From: an uncultured Actinomycetes bacterium
GTDB lineage: Bacteria; Actinomycetota; Thermoleophilia; Solirubrobacterales; Thermoleophilaceae
Direction of reading: 5' to 3'
Length of the DNA stretch: 8,303 bases
NCBI GenBank assembly: GCA_946481495.1
Contig: CAMLNW010000116.1
Coordinates: forward strand, 1 to 8,303
Below the pieces are notes generated by a model that saw nothing but the letters and a program-made list of their open reading frames with translations, made no database searches and had not been told where the DNA came from. Both the position numbers and the translations under genes were made by a program. Shown here piece after piece: positions 7,055 to 8,303 of this stretch; within the stretch, counting starts at the first letter, position 1, and every line of letters begins with the position of its first letter.

Positions 7055-7141
7055 ATGCCGCGCTTCTGGATCTGGATGCAGGTGGTCATCGTCATCTGCG
7101 TCGCCGCCTCGATCGTTATAGCTCTGACGAAGCTGTACTAG
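7055..7141 (+). CDS. Small single-pass membrane protein, 28 residues
   Basis: The frame reads ATG to TAG and encodes MPRFWIWMQ, then a hydrophobic span of Val, Ile, Ala (about 10-24), then TKLY. This is the layout of a small inner-membrane peptide with one helix, aromatic residues on one side and a Lys at the other end. Codon use supports coding: 25 of 28 codons end in G or C, and the three that do not (GTT ATA GCT) lie exactly where the antisense AI-2E gene has its TAA stop (7116-7118). It overlaps that gene tail to tail by 26 bases and is divergent from the stress protein gene. It is too short for standard gene callers. No function can be assigned. Confidence 0.5.
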   Translation: MPRFWIWMQVVIVICVAASIVIALTKLY

Positions 7142-8303
7142 GGACCGCCGGTCCCGCGCGGTCGTTGGCCTCGAGCCGCTTGACCCACAGCTCCTCGACG
7201 AGGATCGTGATCATCGAGAGGATCGGCACGGCGACGATTAGCCCGACGAAGCCGAACAGCTGACCGACGATCACCACCCCGCCGGCGATCACCGCCGGGT
7301 GGAGCTTGACGGTGCGTGACATCACCAAGGGGATCGTCAGGTTGCCCTCGATCTGCTGGACCGCGACGTATATGACGATCACTAGCAGTGCCTTGCCGGG
7401 CGAGTCGGTCAGCGCGAACAGCACCGGCGGGATGCCGCTGGCGAACGCGCCGAAGTAGGGGATCACCGAGAACAGCGCCGTCAGGACCGCGAAGAAGATC
7501 GCGAAGTCGAGTCCGATCAGCGTCAGCCCGATGTAGAGCAGCACGCCGGAGATCAGCATGTCGGCAGCGACGCCCTGCATCCAGCCGACCCAGGCGCCGC
7601 GCAGGCGACGCATGATCAGATCGGCCTGCTCGCGGTGCGCCGGCGGAGCCAAGCGCCGCAGCCCGTCGAGCAGCGGCTCGGGCCGGATCGCCATGTAGTA
7701 GGCGGTGATCAACATCAGGATCAGCGCCGCGAGCGCGCCGACGACGCTGAGCGAGATCGACGTGATCGGGCCGATCAGCTTGCCGGGGTCGTCGGTGTAG
7801 TTGGCGACGAACTTGTCGACCTGGTCGGAGATCTCGCCCGGCTCGGCGCCGGTCAGGTCGTGGACCTGGTTGCGCAGGTCGTCGACGATCCCCGGCACGT
7901 CGTCGGCGAACTGGTTCGTCTGGTCGATGAACGGCGGGACCAGGACCCAGAGCAGCCCGGCGACGATCGCCAGGCCGGCGAGCAACGCCAGCAGCGCGCC
8001 AATCGGCCGCGGGATGTCGAGCCGCTCGAGCCAGTCCGCGACTGCCGACACGGCGATCGCGATGATCACCGTGATCAGGATCGCCAGCAGCAAGGTCAAC
8101 AGCTGTTGGACGAGCAGCCCCGCGACGACGGGCAGCGGAGCCTGGTAACCCGGGGCCTCGGATGCGGCGAACGTCAGCCGCAGCATGGCGATCCCGGCCA
8201 GCACCATCGCGTCGCCGCCGGCGATCACATGGTCGATGATGCCGGCCTGCTGCCCCCGGAACGCATCGTAGCCGTAGACGCGGCGCAGCGCCGGGGCCAT
8301 CTT
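7116..8303 (-). CDS. AI-2E family membrane transporter (5' end runs off the right edge)
   Basis: This multi-pass membrane protein belongs to the AI-2E (TqsA/PerM/YdiK) family of predicted permeases and ion antiporters. Counting from ATG 8300 there are 394 residues; from the ATG at 8186 there are 356, the size of the family core. Hydrophobic spans lie at about 58-86, 98-121, 180-203, 245-275, 277-298, 302-316 and 335-368, with a soluble loop at about 125-175. Family signatures are FSVIPYFGAF (277-286), QQIEGNLTIP with VKLHP (315-335) and GFVGLIVAVP (350-359). Residues 1-34 do not belong to this family and look like RecQ. The frame has no stop before the edge, so it may be longer. The transported substrate is unknown; the family name reflects export of autoinducer-2 by TqsA only. 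The stop lies inside the antisense small ORF. Confidence 0.88.
   Translation of the reverse strand, partial: KMAPALRRVYGYDAFRGQQAGIIDHVIAGGDAMVLAGIAMLRLTFAASEAPGYQAPLPVVAGLLVQQLLTLLLAILITVIIAIAVSAVADWLERLDIPRPIGALLALLAGLAIVAGLLWVLVPPFIDQTNQFADDVPGIVDDLRNQVHDLTGAEPGEISDQVDKFVANYTDDPGKLIGPITSISLSVVGALAALILMLITAYYMAIRPEPLLDGLRRLAPPAHREQADLIMRRLRGAWVGWMQGVAADMLISGVLLYIGLTLIGLDFAIFFAVLTALFSVIPYFGAFASGIPPVLFALTDSPGKALLVIVIYVAVQQIEGNLTIPLVMSRTVKLHPAVIAGGVVIVGQLFGFVGLIVAVPILSMITILVEELWVKRLEANDRAGPAVPSTASSEL
8199..8303 (-). pseudogene. RecQ helicase N-terminal fragment fused in frame
   Basis: The residues before the AI-2E part read ALRRVYGYDAFRGQQAG, then IIDHVIAGGDAMVL. This is the Q-motif region of RecQ-family DNA helicases (GY..FR..Q..II..V..G.D..V). 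In RecQ the Walker A motif (PTGGGKS) comes next; here the sequence instead changes to AGIAMLRLTF, leading into the transporter. So a recQ 5' end has been joined in frame to the AI-2E gene, by deletion, by fusion or by misassembly. The upstream start of recQ lies beyond the window. Confidence 0.6.

Overview
The DNA is strongly G+C-rich. Its genes use GTG and TTG starts freely, overlap by 1-4 bases, and several seem to lack a Shine-Dalgarno site. This fits a high-GC Actinomycetota genome, and the gene types would suit Thermoleophilia (Solirubrobacter/Conexibacter-like). That placement is inference; no marker gene is present.

Bases 1-3603, minus strand, form the most distinctive unit. Reading right to left there is a signalling promoter region (with a 36-bp perfect palindrome and an 11-bp-period direct repeat), a small exported DUF5666-like protein, an OmpR/PhoB-type response regulator, its sensor histidine kinase, and a second copy of the exported protein cut off by the left edge. 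The regulator and kinase overlap by one base (TGATG). The two exported proteins are clear paralogues that share a 39-bp identical DNA tract. The arrangement suggests a two-component system that works with, or controls, a pair of secreted or envelope proteins, loosely like Cpx or PepSY-associated systems. That role is inference.

Bases 3628-5192, minus strand, hold an extended short-chain dehydrogenase/epimerase and the tRNA adenosine deaminase TadA, overlapping by 4 bases and so probably co-transcribed. Divergent to them, on the plus strand at 5287-6537, is a secreted subtilisin-family (S8) protease with signal peptide, prodomain and a complete catalytic triad.

Bases 6548-8303 hold a UspA-type universal stress protein (minus), a previously unlisted 28-residue single-membrane-segment ORF (plus, 7055-7141) divergent from it, and an AI-2E family membrane protein (minus). 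The small ORF overlaps the 3' end of the AI-2E gene tail to tail. The AI-2E reading frame continues upstream into a segment that looks like the start of RecQ helicase, cut just before the Walker A motif; this is either a real gene fusion/remnant or an assembly chimera.

No tRNA, rRNA, CRISPR array, insertion sequence or attachment site was seen.
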